From Woeseiaceae bacterium (lineage in GTDB: Bacteria; Pseudomonadota; Gammaproteobacteria; Steroidobacterales; Woeseiaceae), in assembly GCA_021773035.1 (NCBI GenBank), contig JAJFKU010000001.1:1-64000 (forward strand): a DNA stretch of 64,000 bases. Reading direction: 5' to 3'. The translations under genes and the position numbers were made by a program. Numbering within the stretch: the stretch's first letter is position 1; every line of letters starts with the position of its first letter. Shown in pieces: positions 1 through 8,444 of the stretch. Below the pieces are notes generated by a model. The model did not search any database. It was not told the DNA's origin and worked only from the letters and a program-made list of their open reading frames with translations.

Positions 1-67
1 TTGCAGTATCGGTTAGCCGTTCTGAGCTGCGCCAGGAGGGGATTTCATAGGAACTGCACTATCTCCT

Positions 68-141
68 CGTATCTACGATACGAAATTGGCGGCAAATCGC
101 AAATAGAATGTTGTTGAATTTCAAAACAGAGTTTTTCAACA
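68..141. repeat. Short palindromes at window start
   Basis: The first 165 bases hold no gene. A perfect 15-bp palindrome (CGTATC-TAC-GATACG) lies at 68-82. TTGAA-T-TTCAA lies at 114-124, and TGTTGAA (112-118) is repeated inverted as TTCAACA (135-141), just beyond the 3' end of the minus-strand gene. They could be an operator, a weak terminator or the worn end of a mobile element. The sequence does not decide. Confidence 0.3.
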
Positions 142-165
142 GAATAGGCCAGAACCGGTCGTTCA

Positions 166-666
166 CTAGTAGATGCCGAGTTCGACCCGACCGTCCTCGT
201 GCGGCTTCACAGCAGAGCAGACAACACTCTCGTCATGCCAGTCAGGCTCTATGCCCACTGCCACCGGATGCCCCCAACAAAACTCGTCGCGAAGCTCGCT
301 CTCAAGTTCCTTGTGAGAGGAATCTTCAAGATCGTGATACCAAGATTGGCTACCCATTGTTATGAGGCTTGCTCGCACAACGGCCCAGTCAGTTCCATCG
401 GGAATAGACGACTTAGCTCGTTGAATTAGCTCGTCATTCGATGATCCCCGCACAGGAAACTGAGGTGTGCGGAAGACCAGCACGCTTGTTTGTGGAGGAA
501 GACTGTCGATTCTCTCGAAGAACGACTCAGTAGACTCAAAGAACTCGTACGATCTACTTCCAGCTGACGCATGAAACCGGAAAAGCGCGGCTATCTCTCC
601 TACTGATTCAAGGATAGCGCAGACTTCTTTCTCGAAATTGGGGCTTGAAGTAGAAGCGTTTTTCAT
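166..666 (-). CDS. Hypothetical protein, 166 aa
   Basis: I do not recognise the family. The protein is soluble-looking and acidic, with no signal peptide or membrane segment, and is rich in Trp, His and Ser toward its C-terminal half (for example GSQSWYHDLEDSSHKELE and EPDWHDESVVCSAV). An in-frame TTG lies two codons upstream, but the ATG at 666 (MKNAST) is the more usual start. It points away from the methyltransferase operon and has no partner in the window. Coding is supported by length and by a coherent amino-acid composition in this frame only. Function unknown. Confidence 0.6.
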   Translation of the reverse strand: MKNASTSSPNFEKEVCAILESVGEIAALFRFHASAGSRSYEFFESTESFFERIDSLPPQTSVLVFRTPQFPVRGSSNDELIQRAKSSIPDGTDWAVVRASLITMGSQSWYHDLEDSSHKELESELRDEFCWGHPVAVGIEPDWHDESVVCSAVKPHEDGRVELGIY

Positions 667-672
667 CAACAA

Positions 673-1024
673 GATTCAGGAATTGGTGACCGGCTGGAAT
701 GGGTTGCGGTTTCAACTGGTCGTCCGGGTGCCACTGACTGCGTTGGTCAGAATCTGACACGGTTGACTCTGACTAGCGCCGACAGAAAGAACAAGTCGAC
801 GTATGCCGCGGGCTCTGGCTGGCAGGTGACGCTTACCTGCCGGTTTCAACATAAATTATTCAAAGGTAGCGCATGCTTTCTTAATGTCATGCAGTGCAAA
901 AGGTGATCAAGCCCCCGGCGAGCCGTTAACGGGTTCAGCCGGGGTACCGCTTTTTCCGCATTCCCGTGGAACCTTTTGCCGATTCCGGTCGTGTTTGTAA
1001 TGAATAACGCCTGCGGAGCGAGCC
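673..1024. other. Intergenic, divergent region with two hairpins
   Basis: No protein gene is supported in this 352-base gap between divergently oriented genes. It contains a 7-bp stem, GGCAGGT/ACCTGCC, at about 825-845. A stronger hairpin, CCCCGGC (913-919) with GCCGGGG (938-944), has an inner GAGCC/GGGTTC stem and is followed six bases later by TTTTT (951-955). The second hairpin lies in the leader of the 65-aa gene. It could be an attenuator or a terminator of an unseen transcript. The motif GGTTTCAAC occurs twice (near 714 and 842). Confidence 0.35.
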
Positions 1025-1222
1025 ATGAGCCCAGAAAACGAAGATAAACCTGGAAAGCCGTTGCCGCCGACCAAGAAGCGTCGTGTGCAGATTTTCCGCC
1101 GCGATCAGGCAAGCTCTGTCGGCGACGACGGACTGTCCGTGACATCTGACGAATCCGCCGGGTTCGATCCTTACGACACGGCGTCGCTATACGTCGAAGA
1201 ATCACCGGACTCAAAGGAATAG
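1025..1222 (+). CDS. Small hypothetical protein, 65 aa
   Basis: A 65-residue, highly charged protein with a basic first half (KPLPPTKKRRVQIFRRD) and an acidic, Ser/Asp-rich tail. It has no membrane segment and is probably disordered. A GGAG ribosome-binding site at 1015-1018 stands six bases before the ATG, which supports translation. A longer minus-strand frame over the same bases is Arg-rich and lacks such support. It lies about 240 bases upstream of the corrinoid operon on the same strand, so a link to that operon is possible but unproven. Family unknown. Confidence 0.5.
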   Translation: MSPENEDKPGKPLPPTKKRRVQIFRRDQASSVGDDGLSVTSDESAGFDPYDTASLYVEESPDSKE

Positions 1223-1383
1223 CGGCGTTGTCGCTGCTTATGGCAGCCAAACGGACCCGCCCCGAATTGCACGATATGCGCTTGCGGCGCAGAATCGATT
1301 TCTGTTTTCATCAGTTTTTCTTTGGTCTGCCATCCTTAAGTACTTGACTGCGAACCAAATTTTTTTCCACATGTTGAAATCTA

Positions 1384-1398
1384 TTCCATATGATGGAA
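1384..1398. promoter_or_regulatory. Palindromic operator candidate upstream of corrinoid operon
   Basis: TTCCAT-ATG-ATGGAA is a perfect 15-bp inverted repeat about 70-80 bases before the start of the corrinoid protein gene. The half-site and spacing resemble sites used by IclR-type repressors (inference; no regulator gene is in the window). A TAAAAT box at 1430-1435 could be a -10 element, which would place the palindrome upstream of the core promoter. The flanking 1223-1465 holds no gene. Confidence 0.4.
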
Positions 1399-1465
1399 CC
1401 CCGTCTGGTTCACTGGTCTGTCGGTCCGGTAAAATTTTTAGTTAATTCAATCATTAACGGTATGG

Positions 1466-2173
1466 GTGAGTATGTCGCAGGAAACGGATAACAACGACGA
1501 TATCGTTCTTTCGGCGCTCGACGATGCCGACCTGGTCGAGCAGATGTTCGACGATCTCTACGACGGTCTGGCCGAAGAAATCGCCGAGAGCACGCAGATT
1601 CTTCTGGATCGCGGCTGGGGCGCCAAGAAGGTGCTCGACGAGGCCTTGGTCGGTGGTATGAATATCGTCGGCATCGATTTCCGGGATGGCATCCTGTTTG
1701 TGCCCGAGGTGCTGCTGGCGGCGAATGCCATGAAGGCCGGCATGGCTATCCTGCAACCGATCCTGACCGCTTCCGGTGCGGAGCCGGTTGGCAAGCTGGT
1801 GATCGGCACGGTGAAGGGCGACATCCACGATATCGGCAAGAACCTCGTTGGCATGATGATGGAAGGCGCCGGCTTCGAAGTCATCGACCTCGGCATCAAC
1901 ACCGACGTCGATACCTATATCGCCGCTCTGAAAGAACACCGGCCGAATATTCTTGGCATGTCGGCCCTGCTGACAACGACCATGCCGTACATGAAGGTCG
2001 TCGTTGACGCACTCGTTGAGGAGGGCATACGCGATGACTACATCGTGCTGGTTGGCGGTGCACCGCTGAACGAGGAGTTCGGCAATGCCGTCGGTGCGGA
2101 TGCTTATTGTCGCGATGCGGCCACCGCGGTAGAGGTCGCCAAGAAGCTGGTACACGAGCAACGGGCATCCTGA
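1466..2173 (+). CDS. Corrinoid protein of a methyltransferase system (MttC/MtbC type)
   Basis: Cytosolic carrier of the methyl group: its cobalamin takes CH3 from a substrate methyltransferase and hands it to a pterin methyltransferase. The protein has an N-terminal helical cap (about 20-100) and a C-terminal B12-binding Rossmann domain (about 108-230). The base-off motif DIHDIG spans 119-124, with His121 as the expected lower cobalt ligand; MSALLTTTM and VGGAPLN follow as in the family. The first 48 residues hold 14 Asp/Glu before residue 48 and no Lys or Arg, which is unusual (see findings). The start is GTG at 1466 or ATG at 1472, two codons later. It is the first gene of a closely spaced operon and the only corrinoid protein present, so it probably serves both downstream MttB paralogs. 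Confidence 0.93.
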   Translation: MSMSQETDNNDDIVLSALDDADLVEQMFDDLYDGLAEEIAESTQILLDRGWGAKKVLDEALVGGMNIVGIDFRDGILFVPEVLLAANAMKAGMAILQPILTASGAEPVGKLVIGTVKGDIHDIGKNLVGMMMEGAGFEVIDLGINTDVDTYIAALKEHRPNILGMSALLTTTMPYMKVVVDALVEEGIRDDYIVLVGGAPLNEEFGNAVGADAYCRDAATAVEVAKKLVHEQRAS

Positions 2174-2204
2174 CTGTGAGACTGCCACGTTGCGGTGCTC
2201 TCAG

Positions 2205-2807
2205 ATGATCCCGTCCGTACTGATCATCGCCTGCGGTGCTCTCGGTAAAGAGATCGTCGCACTCAGGCAGCTGAACAACTGGGCGCACCTGAAGATCCAA
2301 TGCCTGCCGGCAGAGTTGCACAACAGGCCGGAACGAATACCGGCGGCGGTCAGGGCAATGATCGAGGAACAGCGCGAGCGTTTCGAGCAGCTGTTTGTTG
2401 CCTTCGCTGACTGCGGTACTGGTGGACAGCTTGACCAGGTCTTGAACGAGTATGGTGTGCAACGCCTGCCCGGAGCGCATTGTTATGAGTTTTTCTCAGG
2501 TGCGGCAACGTTCGCAGAGTTGGCAGAGGCAGAGCCGGGAACGTTCTATCTGACCGATTTTCTCACGCAGCATTTTGACCGGCTTGTGAAGAAGGGCTTG
2601 GGTCTCGATAAACATCCGGAACTGATGAACACCTATTTCGGCAATTACCGGCGGCTCGTATACCTGGCGCAAACCGAGTCGCCGCGGCTTGAAATGGCTG
2701 CACAACAACATGCGAATTATCTGGGACTCGAGTACGAACGTCGCCATACCGGCCTCGGAAACCTGCAGCAGCAGATGAAGGAACACGTCGTTCAATGGCA
2801 AAGATGA
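2205..2807 (+). CDS. DUF1638 domain protein
   Basis: A protein of about 200 aa matching the DUF1638 family as I know it, which is often found beside corrinoid methyltransferase genes. Its biochemical role is not established. Conserved-looking elements are ACGALGKEI near the N-terminus, ADCGTGGQLD in the middle and GAHCYEFFSG after it. The two Cys residues in the latter two could bind metal or a thiol ligand (inference). An upstream TTG at 2190 is possible, but the ATG at 2205 gives the usual N-terminus. Neither start has a strong ribosome-binding site, so it may be translated by coupling. Its 3' end overlaps the next gene by 13 bases. A role in substrate or corrinoid handling is a guess from context. 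Confidence 0.75.
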   Translation: MIPSVLIIACGALGKEIVALRQLNNWAHLKIQCLPAELHNRPERIPAAVRAMIEEQRERFEQLFVAFADCGTGGQLDQVLNEYGVQRLPGAHCYEFFSGAATFAELAEAEPGTFYLTDFLTQHFDRLVKKGLGLDKHPELMNTYFGNYRRLVYLAQTESPRLEMAAQQHANYLGLEYERRHTGLGNLQQQMKEHVVQWQR

Positions 2808-3133
2808 TCTGTATCTACTGGCGCGATATTCCGGCGCAGCTCGTTGTGCGGGCCGGGCGCAAGACCAGTGTAAAAAAAGAACTGCCACCGCGGTTTGCGA
2901 AGGCTATCGATCGCGCCGCGATGCGTGCCGGCCGCGGTTCAAGCGATGCGTATCTCGAAGACTGGCGACGCGAGGATGAAGAGGTCAGCGGCGATCTGCA
3001 GGCGTTGGTGGACGAACGGGCCGCGGCGCTTGAAAGCGAATTCGACGATGAGTTTCTCGAAGCGCTGGTCAAAGCCGGTGGTTCGATTGAGAAACTGGAG
3101 GAGCGCGCCGGGACAGAAGGACGATCGACATGA
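2795..3133 (+). CDS. Virulence_fact-family small protein, 112 aa
   Basis: A small protein starting MAKMICIYWRDIPAQL, typical of the family labelled 'virulence factor' (PF13769). Its name is historical, and its members recur in corrinoid/MttB gene clusters of proteobacteria. The first 55 residues are basic (VVRAGRKTSVKKELPPRF) and the rest is acidic and helical. There is no signal peptide. It overlaps the DUF1638 gene upstream by 13 bases and the pterin methyltransferase downstream by 4 (ATGA), so it is translationally coupled to both. This argues for a part in the same complex or pathway. Exact function unknown. Confidence 0.7.
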   Translation: MAKMICIYWRDIPAQLVVRAGRKTSVKKELPPRFAKAIDRAAMRAGRGSSDAYLEDWRREDEEVSGDLQALVDERAAALESEFDDEFLEALVKAGGSIEKLEERAGTEGRST

Positions 3134-4029
3134 CCGACACAATGATCAGTTCGCGTAGCACGGAAGTCGTGATTGGATTCGAGCAGCCGTTCGCCGTTAT
3201 CGGTGAGCGTATCAATCCGACCGGCAGGAAGTTGCTGGCCGAGGAAATGAAAAACGGCGACTACAGTCGCGTCGAAGCCGATGCCGTGGCCCAGGTCGCC
3301 GCAGGCGCAAGTATTCTGGACGTCAATGCCGGAATCCCGCTGGCCGACGAACCTGCCATCCTGGCGGAGAGCATTCGCCTGGTGCAGGGCGTCACCGACG
3401 TGCCCCTGTGTATCGATTCTTCGATTGTCGCTGCACTTGAGGCCGGCCTCGCCGCCTACGAAGGTAAAGCGTTGCTCAATTCCGTTACCGGCGAGGAAGA
3501 GCGTCTGGAAGCGGTGCTGCCGCTGGTGAAGAAGTACGGCTGTGCCGTTATCGCGATTTCCAACGACGACAGCGGCATATCCGAAGACATCAACGTCCGC
3601 TTCGATGTCGCCAGGAAAATCGTCGAGCGTGCTCAGGATTTCGGTATCCCGGTGAGTGACGTGGTCGTCGATCCACTGGTCATGCCTATCGGTGCGATCA
3701 ATACGGCGGGCCGGCAGGTGATGGAGCTGGTGCAGCGGTTGCGCAGCGAACTGAAAGTAAACACCACTTGCGGCGCGTCGAACCTGAGCTTTGGATTGCC
3801 GAACAGAGACGGGCTGAATACGGCGTTCATCGCCATGGCGATCGCGAGCGGCATGACATCCGCGATTACCAATCCGCTGCACGCGGCCATCATGCAATCG
3901 GTGCAGGGCGCGAACGTGGTTATGGGACACGATGCCGAGTGCGCAAACTGGATCGCCGCGAATCGTGACCCGAACGTCGCCGGCCGCGAACGCAAAGGCC
4001 GGCGGGGCGGGCGCCGCGGTCGCGGCTAG
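3130..4029 (+). CDS. Methyltetrahydrofolate:corrinoid methyltransferase (DHPS fold)
   Basis: Expected to transfer the methyl group between the methyl-corrinoid protein and tetrahydrofolate. The TIM-barrel pterin-binding domain covers about residues 15-270: IGERINPTGRK near the N-terminus, ILDVNAGIP, CIDSS and LNSVTGEE are the signatures. This is the MtvA/MtgA/AcsE-type domain rather than folate-biosynthetic DHPS, judging by the operon. The last 18 residues (282-299) form a Gly/Arg tail (RERKGRRGGRRGRG) beyond the barrel that the catalytic domain does not need. It overlaps the small gene upstream by ATGA and lies 15 bases before the activator gene. Confidence 0.9.
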   Translation: MTDTMISSRSTEVVIGFEQPFAVIGERINPTGRKLLAEEMKNGDYSRVEADAVAQVAAGASILDVNAGIPLADEPAILAESIRLVQGVTDVPLCIDSSIVAALEAGLAAYEGKALLNSVTGEEERLEAVLPLVKKYGCAVIAISNDDSGISEDINVRFDVARKIVERAQDFGIPVSDVVVDPLVMPIGAINTAGRQVMELVQRLRSELKVNTTCGASNLSFGLPNRDGLNTAFIAMAIASGMTSAITNPLHAAIMQSVQGANVVMGHDAECANWIAANRDPNVAGRERKGRRGGRRGRG

Positions 4030-4044
4030 CCGGGCTGAAACGCA

Positions 4045-6063
4045 ATGAGCGCTGACGACAAGAACGATGCGATGGTCGTCTTCATGCCGTCGGGCAGGCG
4101 CGGCCGTTTTCCTCGTTCGACCCCCGTTCTTGACGCCGCTCGCAGCCTGGGTGTCGATATCGATTCCGTCTGCGGCGGCCGCGCGATCTGCGGGCGTTGC
4201 CAGATAGAGGTCTCTACCGGAGAGTTCGCGAAACACGGAATCAGCTCCGCGGCAGACTGCCTGTCGCCGAGTGGTGAAGCGGAACAGCGATTTCGCCAGC
4301 GGCGCGGTCTTGCAGATAATCGCAGGCTGAGTTGCCAGTCTTTGCTGGAGCGCGATGTTGTGATCGACGTTCCCGCCGATTCCCAGGTGCACCAGCAGGT
4401 CGTACGCAAACCCCATGAGGCGTATGACATCACTATCGACCCGCTCGTACGTGCCTACTTCGTGGAAGTTGCTGCGCCGGACATGCACGATGCTAAAGGA
4501 GATCTGCAGCGACTTCTGGATGCGTTACAGCGTGAATGGCAGCTCGAAGACCTGGTCTGTGAGCTCGGCGTTACGCAGACGCTGCAACCTGCGCTGGCAG
4601 ACGGCAAGCGACAGGTCAGTGTCGCTGTGCGCAACGGTGAGAGCATTGTCGCAGTCTGGCCGGGGCTCAAGGAAGGTCTTTTGGGTATCGCCGTGGACGT
4701 TGGGTCGACGACGATCGCCGCGCATCTTTGTGACCTGACCAGCGGCGATGTGCTGGCAAGTGCAGGCCGCATGAACCCGCAGATTCGCTTTGGCGAAGAC
4801 CTCATGAGCCGCGTGTCCTACATCATGATGAATGCGGGCGGCGAAGCGGAGTTGATCGCTGTCGTGCGCAATGCGATCAACGAGCTGATCCTCGAAGTCT
4901 GCGAGCAGGCGGGCGCGGCCAACACCGATGTCATGGAGCTGACGGTCGTCGGCAATCCGGTCATGCAGCATCTGGTTCTTGGCATCAATCCGGTGGAACT
5001 CGGCACAGCACCGTTCGCGCTGGCATCGGATACGGCGACGGACGTGCTGGCATCTCGTATCGACATCGCGATCAACAGCGGCGGTCATGTCTACGCGCTA
5101 CCTTGTATTGCCGGCCACGTGGGCGCTGATGCGGCCGCTGTAATGTTAGCTGAGGCGCCGTATGACAGCGACGACATCTCGCTGCTCGTTGACGTTGGTA
5201 CGAACGCCGAAATTATTCTTGGCAACAGTGAGCGCCTGCTGGCGGCATCGAGTCCTACCGGGCCGGCGTTCGAAGGCGCGCAGATCAGCTCGGGGCAGCG
5301 TGCCGCTCCGGGTGCGATCGAGCGTGTGCGTATTGATCGTGAAACGCTGGAGCCGAAGTTCAAGGTCATTGGCTGCGATTTATGGTCGGATGATCCGGAA
5401 TTCGCGGCGCGAATCGGTAGCTGCGGCGTCACCGGCATCTGCGGTTCCGGCATTATTGAGATCGTCGCGGAAATGTTCTTATCGGGAATCATTGACAGCG
5501 ATGGGAAAATCGCGGCTGCCGGCGCTGAGCGGTCGGCGAGGATCGTCGCCGACGGTCGAACCTTTGCCTATACGCTTTACCGGGGTCAGCCGGATATTCG
5601 CATCCTGCAAAACGATGTGCGGGCGATACAGCTCGCCAAGGCCGCGCTGTACGCCGGTGTGCGATTGCTGCTGGATAAATTCGGCGTCGAACGTGTGGAT
5701 CGAATTCGTCTCGCCGGTGCTTTCGGCGCCCATATCGATGTCAAGTACGCGATGGTGCTGGGATTGATACCGGACTGCGAATTGAGCCGTGTGTCGTCGG
5801 CCGGCAACGCGGCGGGCACAGGCGCGCGAATCGCGTTGCTCGACAAACAGTCGAGGGCGACAGTGGAATCACGGGTGCGTGCTGTTGAGAAAATCGAAAC
5901 GGCGGTGGAGACCGACTTCCAGGAGCGCTTCGTTGCGGCTATGTCGATTCCCCATAAGACCGATACTTTTCCGAATCTTTCCAGCGTTATCGACTTGCCT
6001 GTTCAGCGCGTTGCCGCAACGGGCGACAGCGGCAAGCGTCGCCGCCGGGGGCGTTCCCGATGA
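4045..6063 (+). CDS. Corrinoid reductive activator, 2Fe-2S plus ASKHA (RamA/RACo-like)
   Basis: ATP-dependent reactivator that returns inactive Co(II) corrinoid to Co(I). An N-terminal plant-type ferredoxin domain carries C43, C49, C52 and C97 in the CX5CX2C...C arrangement for a 2Fe-2S cluster. A linker follows, and then a large ASKHA ATPase (DUF4445) from about residue 205, with phosphate-binding loops GIAVDVGSTTIAA and DVGTNAEI and the glycine-rich TGICGSGIIEI. At 672 aa it fits RACo-type activators better than 4Fe-4S RamA. The extreme C-terminus (662-672, SGKRRRRGRSR) is an Arg-rich tail like that of its neighbours. The stop overlaps the next start by ATGA. Confidence 0.9.
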   Translation: MSADDKNDAMVVFMPSGRRGRFPRSTPVLDAARSLGVDIDSVCGGRAICGRCQIEVSTGEFAKHGISSAADCLSPSGEAEQRFRQRRGLADNRRLSCQSLLERDVVIDVPADSQVHQQVVRKPHEAYDITIDPLVRAYFVEVAAPDMHDAKGDLQRLLDALQREWQLEDLVCELGVTQTLQPALADGKRQVSVAVRNGESIVAVWPGLKEGLLGIAVDVGSTTIAAHLCDLTSGDVLASAGRMNPQIRFGEDLMSRVSYIMMNAGGEAELIAVVRNAINELILEVCEQAGAANTDVMELTVVGNPVMQHLVLGINPVELGTAPFALASDTATDVLASRIDIAINSGGHVYALPCIAGHVGADAAAVMLAEAPYDSDDISLLVDVGTNAEIILGNSERLLAASSPTGPAFEGAQISSGQRAAPGAIERVRIDRETLEPKFKVIGCDLWSDDPEFAARIGSCGVTGICGSGIIEIVAEMFLSGIIDSDGKIAAAGAERSARIVADGRTFAYTLYRGQPDIRILQNDVRAIQLAKAALYAGVRLLLDKFGVERVDRIRLAGAFGAHIDVKYAMVLGLIPDCELSRVSSAGNAAGTGARIALLDKQSRATVESRVRAVEKIETAVETDFQERFVAAMSIPHKTDTFPNLSSVIDLPVQRVAATGDSGKRRRRGRSR

Positions 6064-6914
6064 GCGCCATCGACACTCTGGAAAGCCATAACATTCTCGC
6101 GGCCAGTGTGCGCGAAGCGTACATGGAGATATTCCCGACGGCGACCATCGAGTCCCGCCTCGATGTGCTGGAGCCCGGCTCTTACGTTGCTGTGACCTGT
6201 TCGCCGACAAAAGGGGTTGATGAAACGCTGCAGCTGTCGGAGCGACTGGCGAAGCGTGGTTTCAAGGTCGTGCCCCACATTGCTGCAAAAACGGTGCGCG
6301 ACAGATCACACCTTCGCGAAATCATGGCACGACTTGCGGACACGCCGATCGTCAGCATTTTCGTACCGGGAGGTGATGCGGCCAAAGCGGTGGGCGAGTA
6401 CTCGGCCGCGTATGAGTTGCTGCGCGATATCGCGGACTTCGATCACCGCTTCGCGGAGATCGGTGTCGCGGCGCATCCTGAGGGCCATCCGTCGGTTGAT
6501 GGTGACGAACTGCTGCGGCATCTGTTGATGAAACAGGAATACGCGAATTATCTCGTGACGCAAATGTGTTTCGACGCTGGCGTTCTCGGTCGTTGGCTGC
6601 GGGAAATTCGCGCCTACGGCATTACGATGCCTGCGTGGTTCGGTTTGCCCGGTGTTTCGGATCGAAATACGCTGCTGAAAACCTCATTGCGCATAGGCGT
6701 CGGAGACTCGCTGCGGTATCTGAAAAACCGCGGCGGGATTGCCGCGCAGTTATTGAAGTCGAAATCCTATCGACCGGATGAGTTGCTGTTCGCTCTTGCG
6801 CCGTATCTGTCCGACCCGACGTTTGGGATCGGCGGGCATCACATTTATTGTTTCAATCAAGTCGAGAGGACCGAGCAGTGGCGTCACGACTTTCTAACGG
6901 AGTTGCAATCATGA
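6060..6914 (+). CDS. Methylenetetrahydrofolate reductase (MetF-like)
   Basis: Flavin-dependent TIM-barrel enzyme of 284 aa that interconverts 5-methyl- and 5,10-methylene-tetrahydrofolate. In this operon it probably runs in the oxidative direction, moving methyl groups from the demethylation system into the C1 pool. Family features include VAVTCSPTKGVDETL, the strand HIAAKTVRDRSHL, SIFVPGGDA (flavin contact region) and IGVAAHPEGHP. It lacks the Arg-rich terminus seen in the four proteins that must contact the corrinoid protein, which agrees with an enzyme acting on free folate. It is coupled by 4-base overlaps on both sides. Confidence 0.88.
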   Translation: MSAIDTLESHNILAASVREAYMEIFPTATIESRLDVLEPGSYVAVTCSPTKGVDETLQLSERLAKRGFKVVPHIAAKTVRDRSHLREIMARLADTPIVSIFVPGGDAAKAVGEYSAAYELLRDIADFDHRFAEIGVAAHPEGHPSVDGDELLRHLLMKQEYANYLVTQMCFDAGVLGRWLREIRAYGITMPAWFGLPGVSDRNTLLKTSLRIGVGDSLRYLKNRGGIAAQLLKSKSYRPDELLFALAPYLSDPTFGIGGHHIYCFNQVERTEQWRHDFLTELQS

Positions 6915-8440
6915 GCAGGCGAGGTCATCGCAAGAAGCGGGTAGCGAATACGATCCAGCAACTCCCGTGGCGGCACATCGTGAACCCCTACGGCGCCACC
7001 GAAGTACTGAACGAGGAGCAGCTCGAAGCCATCATCGATGGCGCATTTACGGTTCTTGAGTCGCAGGGGATGCGGTTTCTGCAAGCGGACAGCCGTGCAC
7101 AGCTCAGTGCGGCGGGCGCGGACGTGGACGAAACGACAAAGATGGTTCGTTTCGGTCGCGCCCTGGTGCAGGAGAAACTGGCGCTGGCGCCGGCCGAGTT
7201 CGGACTGCGGGCCCGCAACCCGACACACAATCTACACGTCGGCGGAAACCACATCCTGTTCGCATCCGTCGGCGGCCCGGCGTTTTGCAGCGATCTCGAC
7301 AAGGGGCGGAGACCGGGCAGTTATGCGGAGATGTGCGACTACCTGCGTCTGGTCCAGAGCCTGAATATTGTGCATCAGGAAGGTGGCGGTGCGTTTGAGG
7401 CTATGGATTTGCCGGCAGAGACGCGCCATCTGGATCTGTACCTGGCCCAGTGGCGCCTGACCGACAAAAACTGCCAGTCTTACGCGCTCGGCGGGGAGCG
7501 CACGCTCGACTCGATCGAAATGGCCTGCATCGCTCTCGAAACCGACCGCGCCGGGTTGCTCGAAAGTCCGGCGTTGCTCGGCATCATCAACACCAATTCT
7601 CCGATGCAGCTCGATAAACCGATGACGGAGGCCGTTGTCGAACTGGCGGGAGCCGGACAGGTGAGTTGCATTACACCGTTCACGTTGGCGGGTTCGATGA
7701 GTCCGGCAACACTGGCCGGGACGCTCGTGCAGCAAACCGCAGAAGTGCTGGCGGTGACGACGTTTGCGCAGACTGTCAGAGCTGGCGCTCCGGTTATGTA
7801 TGGCAGCTTTGCATCGAACGTCGACATGCGTAGCGGTTCGCCCGCGCTGGGTACACCCGAGTACACCAAGGCCGCCCAGGCGAGCGGGCAGATTGCCCGG
7901 CGACTGGGGCTGCCGTTTCGTTCCAGCAATACGACGGTCTCGAACTGCATCGATAGTCAGGCCGCATTCGAAAGCGAGATGTCGCTCTGGGGCTCGATTA
8001 TGGGAGGCGCCAATCTTGTCAATCACGCCGCCGGTTGGCTCGAGGGCGGCCTGACGGCCTCGTTCGAGAAGCTGATTGTGGACGCGGAGATGCTGCAGAT
8101 GATGGCCGAATACCTGCGCCCCATCGAAGTCAACGACGATGAGCTCGCGCTGGATGCCATCGCTGAAGTCGGACCGGGCGGACATCATTTCGGTACGGCA
8201 CATACCCTGGCCCGCTATGAGTCGGCCTTCTACTCGCCGATCCTGTCGAACCGGCAGAATTTCGAAGCGTGGGAGGAGGCAGGCAGCATCGATGCCGCGA
8301 CCCGCGCCAACGCGATCTGGAAACAACTGCTGCAGGAATATCAGCAACCGGCACTAACCCCGGCTATCGACGAAGCGCTCTGCGACTACGTTGCGCGGCG
8401 CAAGTTGGAAATTCTGCCAAACGCCGAACACACTGGATAA
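6911..8440 (+). CDS. MttB-superfamily methyltransferase 1 (non-pyrrolysine)
   Basis: A 509-aa substrate:corrinoid methyltransferase of the trimethylamine methyltransferase superfamily. The frame has no internal amber codon, so it is a glycine-betaine/carnitine-type (MtgB-like) member, not a pyrrolysine enzyme. The exact substrate cannot be read. The N-terminal [10 protein letters not shown] then [12 protein letters not shown] is typical of the family; the barrel fills the rest. The start at 6911 (ATGA overlap with the reductase gene) is preferred over an in-frame upstream start inside that gene. The N-terminus is basic ([11 protein letters not shown]). The next gene is a second, divergent MttB. 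Confidence 0.9.
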   Translation: MSRRGHRKKRVANTIQQLPWRHIVNPYGATEVLNEEQLEAIIDGAFTVLESQGMRFLQADSRAQLSAAGADVDETTKMVRFGRALVQEKLALAPAEFGLRARNPTHNLHVGGNHILFASVGGPAFCSDLDKGRRPGSYAEMCDYLRLVQSLNIVHQEGGGAFEAMDLPAETRHLDLYLAQWRLTDKNCQSYALGGERTLDSIEMACIALETDRAGLLESPALLGIINTNSPMQLDKPMTEAVVELAGAGQVSCITPFTLAGSMSPATLAGTLVQQTAEVLAVTTFAQTVRAGAPVMYGSFASNVDMRSGSPALGTPEYTKAAQASGQIARRLGLPFRSSNTTVSNCIDSQAAFESEMSLWGSIMGGANLVNHAAGWLEGGLTASFEKLIVDAEMLQMMAEYLRPIEVNDDELALDAIAEVGPGGHHFGTAHTLARYESAFYSPILSNRQNFEAWEEAGSIDAATRANAIWKQLLQEYQQPALTPAIDEALCDYVARRKLEILPNAEHTG

Positions 8441-8444
8441 CGAT

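Noticed and set aside
700..850. Integron attC site
   Set aside because: The repeated GGTTTCAAC and a 7-bp stem are not in attC arrangement, and no integrase is present.
846..1250. 134-aa minus-strand frame over the 65-aa gene
   Set aside because: Arg-rich, no start signal, and it crosses the hairpin region; the plus-strand gene has a proper ribosome-binding site.
2815..4488. 557-aa minus-strand reading frame
   Set aside because: It lies opposite the small Virulence_fact gene, the pterin methyltransferase and the activator start; its composition is His/Arg/Asp-rich as expected of a shadow frame in GC-rich coding DNA.
7232..8347. 371-aa minus-strand frame opposite MttB 1
   Set aside because: Shadow of a confidently assigned gene, with no family resemblance and no ribosome-binding site.
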